The translations under genes were made by a program, and so were the position numbers. This document shows, in pieces, positions 37,990 to 46,564 of a stretch of 64,000 bases of DNA. This DNA comes from Klebsiella quasivariicola (lineage in GTDB: Bacteria; Pseudomonadota; Gammaproteobacteria; Enterobacterales; Enterobacteriaceae), in NCBI RefSeq assembly GCF_002269255.1, contig NZ_CP022823.1, positions 4,154,001 through 4,218,000 on the forward strand, given 5' to 3'. Within the stretch, counting starts at the first letter, position 1; each line of letters opens with the position of its first letter. The notes beneath the pieces were generated by a model that saw nothing but the letters and a program-made list of their open reading frames with translations, did not search any database and was not told the origin of the DNA.

Positions 37990-38060
37990 CCCGGATAGCG
38001 GCGCACGCGCCTTATCCGGGCACCCAACTCGTAGCCCCGGTAAGCGCAGCGCCACCGGGG
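37990..38060. repeat. REP-type palindromes between ybaK and ushA
   Basis: Units occur at 37990-38020 (CCCGGATAG...TATCCGGG) and 38031-38060 (GTAGCCCCGGTAAGCGCAGC then CCACCGGGG). They lie between converging genes, and the second nearly equals the unit at 23530. Confidence 0.85.
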
Positions 38061-38084
38061 AAATAGCCAACCTGAAGCCCGGGC

Positions 38085-39737
38085 TTACTGCCAGCTCACC
38101 TCGCCTTTCGGCTCGTAGGCTGCCGCATCCAGCGGCGAGTTCTTCTCGATATACTCTTTCAGCACTTCGGCATCGATAAAGCCGGTATTCACATACCCGG
38201 GTTTATCGGCAATGTTCGGGTAGCCATCGCCGCCGGTGGCGTTAAAGCTCAATGTCGCCATTCGGTAGGTCTTCGCCGGATCCACCGGTTCGCCTTTGAT
38301 TTTCAGATCGTTCAGCTTGCCGTCTTTGGCCACAAAGCTGACGTTGGCAAACTGCGGATAGGCGCCGGAATCCGGCTTCATCTGCGCGACGGCGGTCAGA
38401 TAATCCACCACCTCCTTGCCGCTCATATCGACATAGGTCAGCACATTGCCGAACGGCTGGACTTTCATCACATCCTTATAGGTGATATCCCCCGCTTCGA
38501 TGGAGTCGCGGATCCCGCCGCCGCTCATCACCGCGAAATCCGCGTTGCTGCGCGCCATTTGCGCCGCCAGCAGCAGGTGGCCCATATTGGTCTGCACGAA
38601 GCGCACTTTACTGCGATCGCCCTCCAGATGACCGTTCACGCTGCCGATCTTGACCTGCAGTTGCGCCTTGCCTTTGTTCTGGAACGGCGTCAGCAGCGAC
38701 ATCATCTGCGGGTTCTCGGCGATCTGCGGCGTATACAGCATCCGCTCACTTTGGCCGTTATCGTAAGTCACTTTTTTCTTCAGGTTCACCGGGATCAGCT
38801 GATAGTGCACCAGCTTCATTTCACCGTTGCGGAACTCAAAATCGGCGCGGCCGACGTATTTGCCCCACTCATGCGCCTGGACGATCCAGATGCCGTTCTG
38901 ACGATCCGGGGCGCACGGCGTCCCTGGCACATAGTCGACCTGCTTTTTATTTTCCGACGCCATGCACACCGGATCCTGCGAGTGACCGCCGACGATCATC
39001 GCCAGCGATCCCGCAGGTAAACTGCGCGCCATTTCCACGTCGCCCGGCGCGTTGGAGCCGTGGTTGCCATTGTCGTAATGGCCCATATGGGTGGTGGCCA
39101 GGATCACGTCCGGCTTTTCATTCTGCTGCAGCTCCTGGATAACCAGCTTCGCCTCTTCCGCCGGTTTGCGGAATTCGATATCGGTGAAATATTCCGGATT
39201 GCCAATCTTGGCCGTATCGTCGGTGGTTAAGCCAATCACCGCGATTTTCAGCCCGCCGCGCTTAAACAGCGCCCAGGGTTTGAACAGCCGTTCGCCGGTG
39301 CTTTTCTGATAAATATTGGCCGACAGGAACGGGAACTTGGCCCATTTTTCCTGCTGGCGCAGCACGCTTAGCGGATTATCAAATTCATGGTTACCCACCG
39401 CCATCGCGTCGTAGCCGATCAGGTTCATGCCGCGAAAATCAGGCTCTGCATCCTGTAAATCAGACTCCGGCACGCCGGTATTAATATCGCCGCCGGATAA
39501 CAACAGGACGCTCCCCCCTTCCGCCGCTACCTCTTTGCGGATGCCATCGACCAGCGTTTTCTGCGCCGCCAGACCATATTCGCCGTAGTCATTGCGCCAG
39601 AAATGGCCATGGTGATCGTTGGTGTGCAGGATGGTAATTTTATAGGTTTTATCCTGCTCATAGGCCTGCGCGGACAGGCTGCCCAGCGATAAGGCGGCAA
39701 ATAACGCCAGCGCTACGCGATGTTTAAAATACTGCAT
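38085..39737 (-). CDS. ushA: UshA, periplasmic UDP-sugar hydrolase / 5'-nucleotidase
   Basis: UshA hydrolyses UDP-sugars and nucleotides in the periplasm. The 550-residue protein has a signal peptide (ending SAQA), then the metallophosphoesterase motifs ILHTNDHHGHFW, GGDINTG and GNHEFD, and the C-terminal 5'-nucleotidase domain with MSGGGIRDSIEAG and FNATGGDGYP. The length equals that of E. coli UshA. fsr is divergent. Confidence 0.98.
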   Translation of the reverse strand: MQYFKHRVALALFAALSLGSLSAQAYEQDKTYKITILHTNDHHGHFWRNDYGEYGLAAQKTLVDGIRKEVAAEGGSVLLLSGGDINTGVPESDLQDAEPDFRGMNLIGYDAMAVGNHEFDNPLSVLRQQEKWAKFPFLSANIYQKSTGERLFKPWALFKRGGLKIAVIGLTTDDTAKIGNPEYFTDIEFRKPAEEAKLVIQELQQNEKPDVILATTHMGHYDNGNHGSNAPGDVEMARSLPAGSLAMIVGGHSQDPVCMASENKKQVDYVPGTPCAPDRQNGIWIVQAHEWGKYVGRADFEFRNGEMKLVHYQLIPVNLKKKVTYDNGQSERMLYTPQIAENPQMMSLLTPFQNKGKAQLQVKIGSVNGHLEGDRSKVRFVQTNMGHLLLAAQMARSNADFAVMSGGGIRDSIEAGDITYKDVMKVQPFGNVLTYVDMSGKEVVDYLTAVAQMKPDSGAYPQFANVSFVAKDGKLNDLKIKGEPVDPAKTYRMATLSFNATGGDGYPNIADKPGYVNTGFIDAEVLKEYIEKNSPLDAAAYEPKGEVSWQ

Positions 39738-40006
39738 GCTTCACTCCCTGACTTAATCCCAAGTGCCGAAAGTATAGCGAGTTAGCCGCGTTGACAAATA
39801 TGTTTTCAGAATTGCGACTTCCTTCAACCCCTAAGGACAGGTATGTTAGTTGGATAATAATTCCACCTGCATCCTCTATACGCCTTCGCGTTGTATGGCA
39901 TTGCGTCTGCCCGTTGGTCATATTTCCCATGTAGTAGACGGGAAAATCAGGGCCGTCGCCATGGCGTACAAATGACGAAAGCTATATAAAAAAGTGACGT
40001 GAACCT

Positions 40007-41227
40007 ATGGCAATCAATCAGACCGCTCAACCCCTGTCCGGCCCCGCTGCGCCGCCGCAAAAAGCACGCACCTCGTTTGGCATCTTAGGCGCGATCAGCC
40101 TGTCCCATTTGCTTAACGATATGATCCAGTCGCTCATTCTGGCTATCTACCCGCTGTTGCAGGCTGAGTTTTCCCTCACCTTCGTACAGATCGGGATGAT
40201 CACCCTCACTTTCCAGCTTACCTCATCGCTGTTCCAGCCGGTGATTGGCTACATCACCGATAAACGCTCGATGCCGTGGTCGCTGCCGGTGGGTATGTGT
40301 TTCACCCTCTGCGGTTTAATTCTCCTGGCGCTGGCCGGGAGTTTCGGCATGGTGCTGCTGGCCGCGGCGCTGGTGGGTACCGGCTCCTCGGTTTTCCATC
40401 CGGAATCGTCCCGCGTGGCTCGGATGGCCTCCGGCGGCCGTCACGGCCTGGCCCAGTCGCTGTTCCAGGTCGGCGGCAACTTCGGCAGCTCGCTTGGCCC
40501 ATTGCTGGCGGCGGTGATTATCGCTCCCTATGGCAAGGGCAACGTTGCCTGGTTCGTGCTGGCCGCGCTGTTGGCTATCGTGGTGCTGTCGCAAATCAGC
40601 CGCTGGTATGCCGCGCAGCATCGGATGAATAAGGGCAAACCGAAGCAGGTCATCGTTAATCCGCTGCCGCGTAATAAGGTTATCCTGGCCGTCAGCATCC
40701 TGTTAATGCTGATTTTCTCGAAATACTTCTATATGGCGAGCATCAGCAGCTATTACACCTTTTATCTGATGCATAAGTTCGGATTATCGGTGCAAAATGC
40801 CCAGCTTCATCTGTTTGCCTTCCTGTTCGCGGTTGCCGCCGGGACGGTAATCGGCGGGCCGGTTGGCGATAAGATCGGGCGAAAATATGTTATTTGGGGC
40901 TCTATCCTCGGCGTGGCGCCGTTTACCCTCGTTTTACCCTATGCCAGCCTTGAATGGACGGGGATTTTGACGGTGATTATTGGTTTTATCCTCGCCTCGG
41001 CCTTTTCCGCTATCCTGGTCTATGCGCAGGAGCTGCTGCCGGGCCGAATTGGCATGGTTTCTGGCCTGTTCTTCGGCTTCGCCTTTGGCATGGGTGGCCT
41101 CGGCGCCGCGGTACTTGGCCTGCTGGCGGACCATACCAGCATCGATCTGGTTTATAAAATCTGCGCCTTCCTGCCACTGCTGGGATTCCTGACGATATTT
41201 CTTCCTGATAACCGGCAAAAAGCCTGA
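40007..41227 (+). CDS. fsr: Fsr, fosmidomycin efflux MFS transporter
   Basis: The 406-residue major facilitator protein has 12 predicted membrane helices, the MFS motif GPVGDKIGRKYV in the central loop, and near-identical segments to E. coli Fsr, such as SFGILGAISLSHLLNDMIQS and GIGSSVFHPE-like GTGSSVFHPESS. Overexpression of Fsr gives fosmidomycin resistance in E. coli. Confidence 0.95.
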   Translation: MAINQTAQPLSGPAAPPQKARTSFGILGAISLSHLLNDMIQSLILAIYPLLQAEFSLTFVQIGMITLTFQLTSSLFQPVIGYITDKRSMPWSLPVGMCFTLCGLILLALAGSFGMVLLAAALVGTGSSVFHPESSRVARMASGGRHGLAQSLFQVGGNFGSSLGPLLAAVIIAPYGKGNVAWFVLAALLAIVVLSQISRWYAAQHRMNKGKPKQVIVNPLPRNKVILAVSILLMLIFSKYFYMASISSYYTFYLMHKFGLSVQNAQLHLFAFLFAVAAGTVIGGPVGDKIGRKYVIWGSILGVAPFTLVLPYASLEWTGILTVIIGFILASAFSAILVYAQELLPGRIGMVSGLFFGFAFGMGGLGAAVLGLLADHTSIDLVYKICAFLPLLGFLTIFLPDNRQKA

Positions 41228-41452
41228 TTATCCGGCGGCCAAAGTGTAACGCTGGCCGCCGTTATCCCTTGTATCATCAGCCTGATTCAGGCATTCCCCT
41301 CGCGATTTTCCCTTCTGTGCCTTTTTATCGGCTAATTGCATTTTTTTGCACAATTCAAGAATTATTCATAAACAAAGTGAACGTTTTTGTCATAAACTAT
41401 TACCCGGATAGGGTAGCAAAATGGACCGATACACCACTGGAAAGGAGACGGA

Positions 41453-43129
41453 ATGCACCACGCAACACCGCTTATCACCACCATTGTCGGCGGCCTCGTG
41501 CTCGCCTTTATTCTCGGCATGATTGCCAATAAGCTACGTATTTCTCCTCTGGTGGGATATCTCTTAGCGGGCGTGCTGGCCGGACCTTTCACCCCTGGCT
41601 TTGTTGCTGACACCAAACTGGCACCGGAACTGGCAGAACTCGGCGTTATTCTGCTGATGTTCGGCGTTGGGCTGCATTTTTCCCTGAAAGACCTGATGGC
41701 GGTAAAGTCGATCGCCATTCCCGGCGCCATCGCCCAGATAGCCGTGGCGACGCTGCTGGGTATGGCACTCTCCGCCGCCCTCGGCTGGTCGCTGATGACC
41801 GGCATCGTCTTTGGCCTGTGTCTCTCCACCGCCAGTACCGTGGTGCTACTGCGCGCGCTGGAGGAACGGCAGCTGATTGACAGTCAGCGCGGGCAGATTG
41901 CCATCGGCTGGTTAATTGTAGAGGACCTGGTGATGGTCCTGACGCTGGTCCTGCTGCCGGCGATTGCCGGCATGGCGGAGAAAGGCAACGTCGGCTTCGC
42001 CTCTCTGGCTCTCGACCTCGGGATCACCATTGGCAAAGTGGTGGCCTTTATCGCCATCATGATGCTGGTTGGCCGTCGGCTGGTGCCATGGATCATGTCG
42101 CGCAGTGCCGCCACTGGCTCTCGCGAGCTGTTCACCCTGTCGGTGCTGGCCCTGGCGCTGGGCATCGCCTTCGGCGCCGTGGAGCTGTTTGATGTCTCCT
42201 TCGCCCTTGGCGCCTTCTTCGCCGGTATGGTGCTTAACGAATCCGAGCTGAGCCACCGCGCCGCCCATGACACCCTGCCGCTGCGCGACGCCTTCGCGGT
42301 GCTGTTCTTTGTCTCCGTCGGCATGCTGTTTGACCCGATGGTGCTCGTGCAACAGCCGCTGGCGGTGCTGGCGACGCTGGCGATTATTATCTTTGGTAAA
42401 TCTGCGGCCGCCTTTTTCCTCGTGCGGATGTTTGGCCACTCGCCGCGTACCGCGCTGACCATTGCCGCCAGCCTGGCGCAGATTGGTGAGTTTGCCTTTA
42501 TTCTCGCTGGCCTGGGAATGGCGCTGAACCTGCTGCCGCAGGCCGGGCAAAACCTGGTGCTGGCCGGGGCAATCATCTCGATTATGCTCAACCCGGTGCT
42601 GTTCACCCTGCTGGAAAAATATCTCGATAAAACCGAAACCCTCGACGAGCAGACGCTGGAAGAGGTCCTGGAGGATGAGAAGCAGGTGCCAGTCGATATC
42701 TGCAACCACGCGCTGCTGGTCGGCTTCGGCCGCGTCGGCAGCCTGCTGGGCGAGAAGCTGATGGCCCAGGGGATCCCGCTGGTGGTGGTTGAAACCTCGC
42801 GTACCCGCGTGGATGAGCTACGCGAGCGTGGGATCAGCGCGGTGCTGGGTAATGCCGCCAATGAAGAGATCATGGAGCTGGCGCATCTCGACTGCGCCCG
42901 CTGGCTGCTGCTGACTATCCCCAACGGCTACGAGGCCGGAGAGATTGTCGCTTCCGCACGGGAAAAATGCCCGAATATCGAGATTATCGCGCGCGCCCAT
43001 TACGATGACGAAGTGGACTACATCATCGACCGCGGGGCTAATCAGGTGGTGATGGGCGAACGGGAGATTGCTCGCGCCATGCTGCAGCTTCTGGAAACAC
43101 CACCCGCCGGGGAAGTGGTCACCGGCTGA
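41453..43129 (+). CDS. ybaL: YbaL, KefB-type cation/proton antiporter
   Basis: The 558-residue monovalent cation:proton antiporter-2 protein has about 12 membrane helices (residues 5-385) followed by an RCK_N NAD-binding domain (ALLVGFGRVGSLLGEKLM, about residue 420). Family motifs include LLMFGVGLHFSLKDL and AALSTASTVVLLRALEE-like LSTASTVVLLRAL. The length equals E. coli YbaL. The physiological ion is uncertain. Confidence 0.94.
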   Translation: MHHATPLITTIVGGLVLAFILGMIANKLRISPLVGYLLAGVLAGPFTPGFVADTKLAPELAELGVILLMFGVGLHFSLKDLMAVKSIAIPGAIAQIAVATLLGMALSAALGWSLMTGIVFGLCLSTASTVVLLRALEERQLIDSQRGQIAIGWLIVEDLVMVLTLVLLPAIAGMAEKGNVGFASLALDLGITIGKVVAFIAIMMLVGRRLVPWIMSRSAATGSRELFTLSVLALALGIAFGAVELFDVSFALGAFFAGMVLNESELSHRAAHDTLPLRDAFAVLFFVSVGMLFDPMVLVQQPLAVLATLAIIIFGKSAAAFFLVRMFGHSPRTALTIAASLAQIGEFAFILAGLGMALNLLPQAGQNLVLAGAIISIMLNPVLFTLLEKYLDKTETLDEQTLEEVLEDEKQVPVDICNHALLVGFGRVGSLLGEKLMAQGIPLVVVETSRTRVDELRERGISAVLGNAANEEIMELAHLDCARWLLLTIPNGYEAGEIVASAREKCPNIEIIARAHYDDEVDYIIDRGANQVVMGEREIARAMLQLLETPPAGEVVTG

Positions 43130-43136
43130 TGTGCGT

Positions 43137-43159
43137 CCCTCTCCCCGTCGGGAGAGGGG
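43137..43159. terminator. hairpin between converging ybaL and gsk
   Basis: CCCTCTCCC and GGGAGAGGG form a perfect 9-bp stem. The arms are the same sequence as in the palindromic array at 46417-46532. It lies seven bases after the ybaL stop and six before the gsk stop, so it is either a terminator or a dispersed palindromic repeat. Confidence 0.6.
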
Positions 43160-43164
43160 CTCGC

Positions 43165-44469
43165 TTAACGCTCCCAGTATGCCTCTTCCAGGCTGTCCTC
43201 ACGTTCCGGCAGGCCGCGAGTTAAACGCGGCGAATGCTGGTTCAGCACCTGATAGCTCACCCGGTTGGCATATTTACACACCTGCGCCAGCGAGGAGTAG
43301 GTCAGCCATTTGCATTTGTGTTTGCTGGAGTTGGGCACGTTATTGCGATGGTAGTTATTGGCGGTGATATCATGCAGCAGCGCCGCCAGCGCGCCGTCGC
43401 CTGCGCCGTTGGTGTTCATGATTTTTTCAGGCCCGCCCATATACGGGGCGATATGCGAATAGATACGCAGCGGATTAACGCAGTCCTGATGGCGCATCGC
43501 GCGACTGAATTCAAACTGGTTAAACTCCGGGATCGCCCCCGGCAGCAGCGGATGCTGGGTTTTACGCTTCGCCTCTTCTTCGGTAAAGCCCGCCATATAC
43601 AGACCCGCCGGGCCGGCGGTGCACAGCACCAGGTCGACCCAGTCCAGCGCTTTATCCGCCGCCGACAGCGGATCGGCAAGGCCAGTCAGGGCTTCCCCTT
43701 CTTCTTCATTCATCGCCAGAATAGAGACATGCTCCTGGAGGAACTGCTGCCACCACGCCGGGTTATCGGCAATCACGTATTTGGTTCCGAGGGTTAGCAC
43801 CACCGGCACATCATGCTTTTTGGCATACTCGATGGCTTTCATCGTCGCGTCCGGCATCGGCTCGCCCGGCTTGCACCGTACCAGGTAGGAGGTCAGCACC
43901 AGCGCCGAGGCGCCGGCGATCACCGCTTCCGGAATGCTTTCCGGGCGCAGCTTATTCATATGACCCGGGCTGATGGCGAAGGTACGCTCGCCGCTGTCGC
44001 TGATCAGGGTAAAACAGCGGCCAATGGCGCCGTCGACGCCCTGCAGGTAATTCAGATCGGTACGGCTGGAGGTATTGCACAGGTAGCGATAGGCATAGCC
44101 GCCGATTTCGATATTGCTGCACATCACGCCAAGCAGCACCGAGCGATCGTCCGCCAGTACCGAGTAGTTGTGCATGGTATTGCCGATCGTGCCGCCGGCA
44201 AACTGATGGGTGATGAGATTGTTGCGCACCAGCTCCTGGTACAGCGCCTCCGCGACGTCATCTTCAATCACCAGCGAGTGGCCCGCGCTCAGGCCATAGC
44301 GCACGATAAACGCGTCATCCACCTTCGCTTCGATATCCACCAGCGTCTGGTCGATACCGACTACCCAGGAGACGCTGGATTCATTTTCCGGCTGTATTTG
44401 CTGGAGTAGCGGGTCGCGGGCGTTAACGGGAAAATAGTGTTTGGATTTGCGTTTACCGGGAAATTTCAT
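43165..44469 (-). CDS. gsk: inosine-guanosine kinase
   Basis: Gsk phosphorylates inosine and guanosine in purine salvage. The 434-residue PfkB-family kinase has the nucleoside end GGTIGNTMHNYSVLADDRSV and the catalytic NTNGAGDGALAALLHDI (anion-hole GAGD with catalytic Asp). The length equals E. coli Gsk. No aes esterase gene separates it from hemH as in K-12; the gap is 63 bp. Confidence 0.97.
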   Translation of the reverse strand: MKFPGKRKSKHYFPVNARDPLLQQIQPENESSVSWVVGIDQTLVDIEAKVDDAFIVRYGLSAGHSLVIEDDVAEALYQELVRNNLITHQFAGGTIGNTMHNYSVLADDRSVLLGVMCSNIEIGGYAYRYLCNTSSRTDLNYLQGVDGAIGRCFTLISDSGERTFAISPGHMNKLRPESIPEAVIAGASALVLTSYLVRCKPGEPMPDATMKAIEYAKKHDVPVVLTLGTKYVIADNPAWWQQFLQEHVSILAMNEEEGEALTGLADPLSAADKALDWVDLVLCTAGPAGLYMAGFTEEEAKRKTQHPLLPGAIPEFNQFEFSRAMRHQDCVNPLRIYSHIAPYMGGPEKIMNTNGAGDGALAALLHDITANNYHRNNVPNSSKHKCKWLTYSSLAQVCKYANRVSYQVLNQHSPRLTRGLPEREDSLEEAYWER

Positions 44470-44532
44470 AGTGGCGCTTAAATAACAGGGAACAAGCGGG
44501 AAATAGTAGCATATTCCCCGCCCTGCGCGCGA

Positions 44533-45495
44533 TCAGCGATAAGGCGCCGTCAGATTGACCATCATTTCAATATGCGCCTCGTCAGCATTAAGCGCCGGAA
44601 TATATTCATATTGCTTGCCACCCGCTTCGAGGAAAATTTCCCGGTTCTGGACGGCGATCTCTTCCAGCGTTTCGAGACAATCGGCGGCAAAGCCCGGGCA
44701 CAGCACCTGGATATGCTTCGTCCCCTTTTCACCGAGCATTTTTAGCGTTTCATCGGTGTAGGGCGTCAGCCAGGGTTCGCGGCCAAAGCGCGACTGGAAG
44801 GTCATCATCACCCGCTCCGGCGGCAGCCCCAGCGCCGAGACCAGCTCCCGCGTGGTATCGCGACAGCGCTGAGGATAGTCATCCCCCTGGTTGGCATAGC
44901 GCTGCGGGATCCCATGATAGGAGAGCAGCAGCAGATCGGGTTCACCATGCACCGCGAAGGAGGCGCGCACGCTGGCCGCCAGCGCATGGATATAGTCCGG
45001 GCGATCGGCATAGTCGCGAATAAACGAGATACCCGGAATGGCGCGTTTTTTCGCAAGGATCCGCGCCAGCTCATCCCAGACGGCGGCCACCGTCGAGCAG
45101 GAATATTGCGGATACAACGGCAGCACTACGATGTGCTCCACCCCCTGCGCCAGTAAATCATCCACCGCGCTGGCCAGCGACGGCGAACCATAGCTCATGC
45201 CCAGCGCCACCGGGGTATCCGGCAGCCTGGCGGCCAGCGCCTGCTGCTGGCGGCGGCTGTATACCATCAGCGGTGAGCCCTCCTCCATCCAGACAGACTG
45301 ATAGAGCTTCGCCACGCGCGGGGAGCGAATCGGCAGTATGACGCCGCGCAGCAGCGGCCACCATAGCAGACGAGACGTATCCACCACCCGTTTGTCGCTG
45401 AGGAATTGTCGCAGATAGCGCTTCACCGCACCGGGGGTGGGCGCATCGGGAGTGCCTAAATTGGCCAGCAAGATACCTGTTTTCGTCTGATGCAT
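44533..45495 (-). CDS. hemH: ferrochelatase
   Basis: HemH inserts ferrous iron into protoporphyrin IX, the last step of haem synthesis. The 320-residue protein has the metal-site His in LLSYHGIPQRY and the signature CPGFAADCLETLEEI with the catalytic Glu. The N-terminus KTGILLANLGTPDAP is typical. Confidence 0.98.
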   Translation of the reverse strand: MHQTKTGILLANLGTPDAPTPGAVKRYLRQFLSDKRVVDTSRLLWWPLLRGVILPIRSPRVAKLYQSVWMEEGSPLMVYSRRQQQALAARLPDTPVALGMSYGSPSLASAVDDLLAQGVEHIVVLPLYPQYSCSTVAAVWDELARILAKKRAIPGISFIRDYADRPDYIHALAASVRASFAVHGEPDLLLLSYHGIPQRYANQGDDYPQRCRDTTRELVSALGLPPERVMMTFQSRFGREPWLTPYTDETLKMLGEKGTKHIQVLCPGFAADCLETLEEIAVQNREIFLEAGGKQYEYIPALNADEAHIEMMVNLTAPYR

Positions 45496-45586
45496 TACCG
45501 CCTCTTAACCATTTGAATCGCAGCCAATTGTAGCTGAAATGGCGCTAAACGGAACCAATCATAGCAAAAGGTAGAAATGAGAGGAG

Positions 45587-45614
45587 TTCTCATCCTGCCG
45601 CAGCAGGATGAGAA
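45587..45614. terminator. perfect hairpin between hemH and adk
   Basis: TTCTCATCCTGC and GCAGGATGAGAA form a 12-bp perfect stem with a four-base loop, 10 bp after the adk stop codon. A T tract is lacking on the minus side, so termination strength is uncertain. Confidence 0.6.
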
Positions 45615-45623
45615 AAGGCTGAA

Positions 45624-46268
45624 TTAGCCGAGGATTTTTTCCAGTTCGGCGCGCACGTCAGCTACCGCTTTGGTGCCGTCGACTTTGGCGTATTTGGTGT
45701 TACCCGCCTGCGCTTCTTTGGTGTAGTAGCCGATCAGCGGCGCTGTCATCTGATGGTATTCCACCAGGCGTTTACGCACGGTCTCTTCCTGATCGTCTTT
45801 ACGGGTGGTCAGCTCTTCGCCGGTCACGTCGTCTTTGCCTTCCACCTTCGGCGGATTAAATTTGATGTGGTATACGCGACCGGATGCCGCATGAACGCGA
45901 CGGCCAACGATGCGGTCGACGATCAGTTCGTCCGGCACGTCGAATTCCAGCACGTAATCAACGGTAATACCCGCTTCTTTCATGGCGTCAGCCTGCGGAA
46001 TGGTGCGCGGGAAGCCGTCCAGCAGGAAGCCGTTACGGCAATCTTCCTGGGCGATACGCTCTTTCACCAGCGCGATGACCAGCTCATCGGTCACCAGCTT
46101 GCCGGCGTCCATAATGTCTTTCGCTTGCTTACCGAGCTCAGAGCCGGATTTTACCGCCGCGCGCAGCATATCGCCGGTGGAGATTTGCGGAATACCGTAT
46201 TTCTCCATGATGAACTGAGCCTGAGTTCCTTTACCCGCGCCCGGAGCGCCAAGCAGAATAATACGCAT
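45624..46268 (-). CDS. adk: adenylate kinase
   Basis: Adk interconverts ATP, AMP and ADP. The 214-residue long-form enzyme has the P-loop GAPGAGKGTQ, the AMP-binding DGFPRTIPQA and the LID GRRVHAASGRVYH without zinc cysteines. It equals E. coli Adk in length and start (MRIILLGAPG). Confidence 0.99.
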   Translation of the reverse strand: MRIILLGAPGAGKGTQAQFIMEKYGIPQISTGDMLRAAVKSGSELGKQAKDIMDAGKLVTDELVIALVKERIAQEDCRNGFLLDGFPRTIPQADAMKEAGITVDYVLEFDVPDELIVDRIVGRRVHAASGRVYHIKFNPPKVEGKDDVTGEELTTRKDDQEETVRKRLVEYHQMTAPLIGYYTKEAQAGNTKYAKVDGTKAVADVRAELEKILG

Positions 46269-46401
46269 TACGAAAATCCCCTCAAAAGTCGATTCAATTT
46301 TTCAAAAACGCTAAACCATACCACCAGAACGGCGATGGCTCAAGGAAGGCGGTGCGGCTGAAACGGTTAATGGTGAGATATTTTACCGACAGGGAGGATT
46401 A

Positions 46402-46544
46402 TGCCCCTCACCCCGGCCCTCTCCCCCAGGGAGAGGGAGAAAACCAGCCGCTGCCGGGACATCCCTCTCCCCCAGGGAGAGGGAGAAAACCAGCCCGCTG
46501 CCGGGACATCCCCTCTCCCTTCAGGGAGAGGGTTAGGGTGAGGG
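46402..46544. repeat. three tandem copies of a CCCTCTCCC palindrome
   Basis: Hairpins at 46417-46437, 46463-46483 and 46511-46532 share CCCTCTCCC...GGGAGAGGG arms and are spaced 46 and 48 bp apart by the repeated linker GAGAAAACCAGCC-GCTGCCGGGACAT. Outer arms CCCCTCACCCC and GGGTGAGGG bound the whole array. It is a dispersed palindromic element internally triplicated between adk and htpG. Confidence 0.85.
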
Positions 46545-46564
46545 TCTCCGTTTACAGATGAAAC

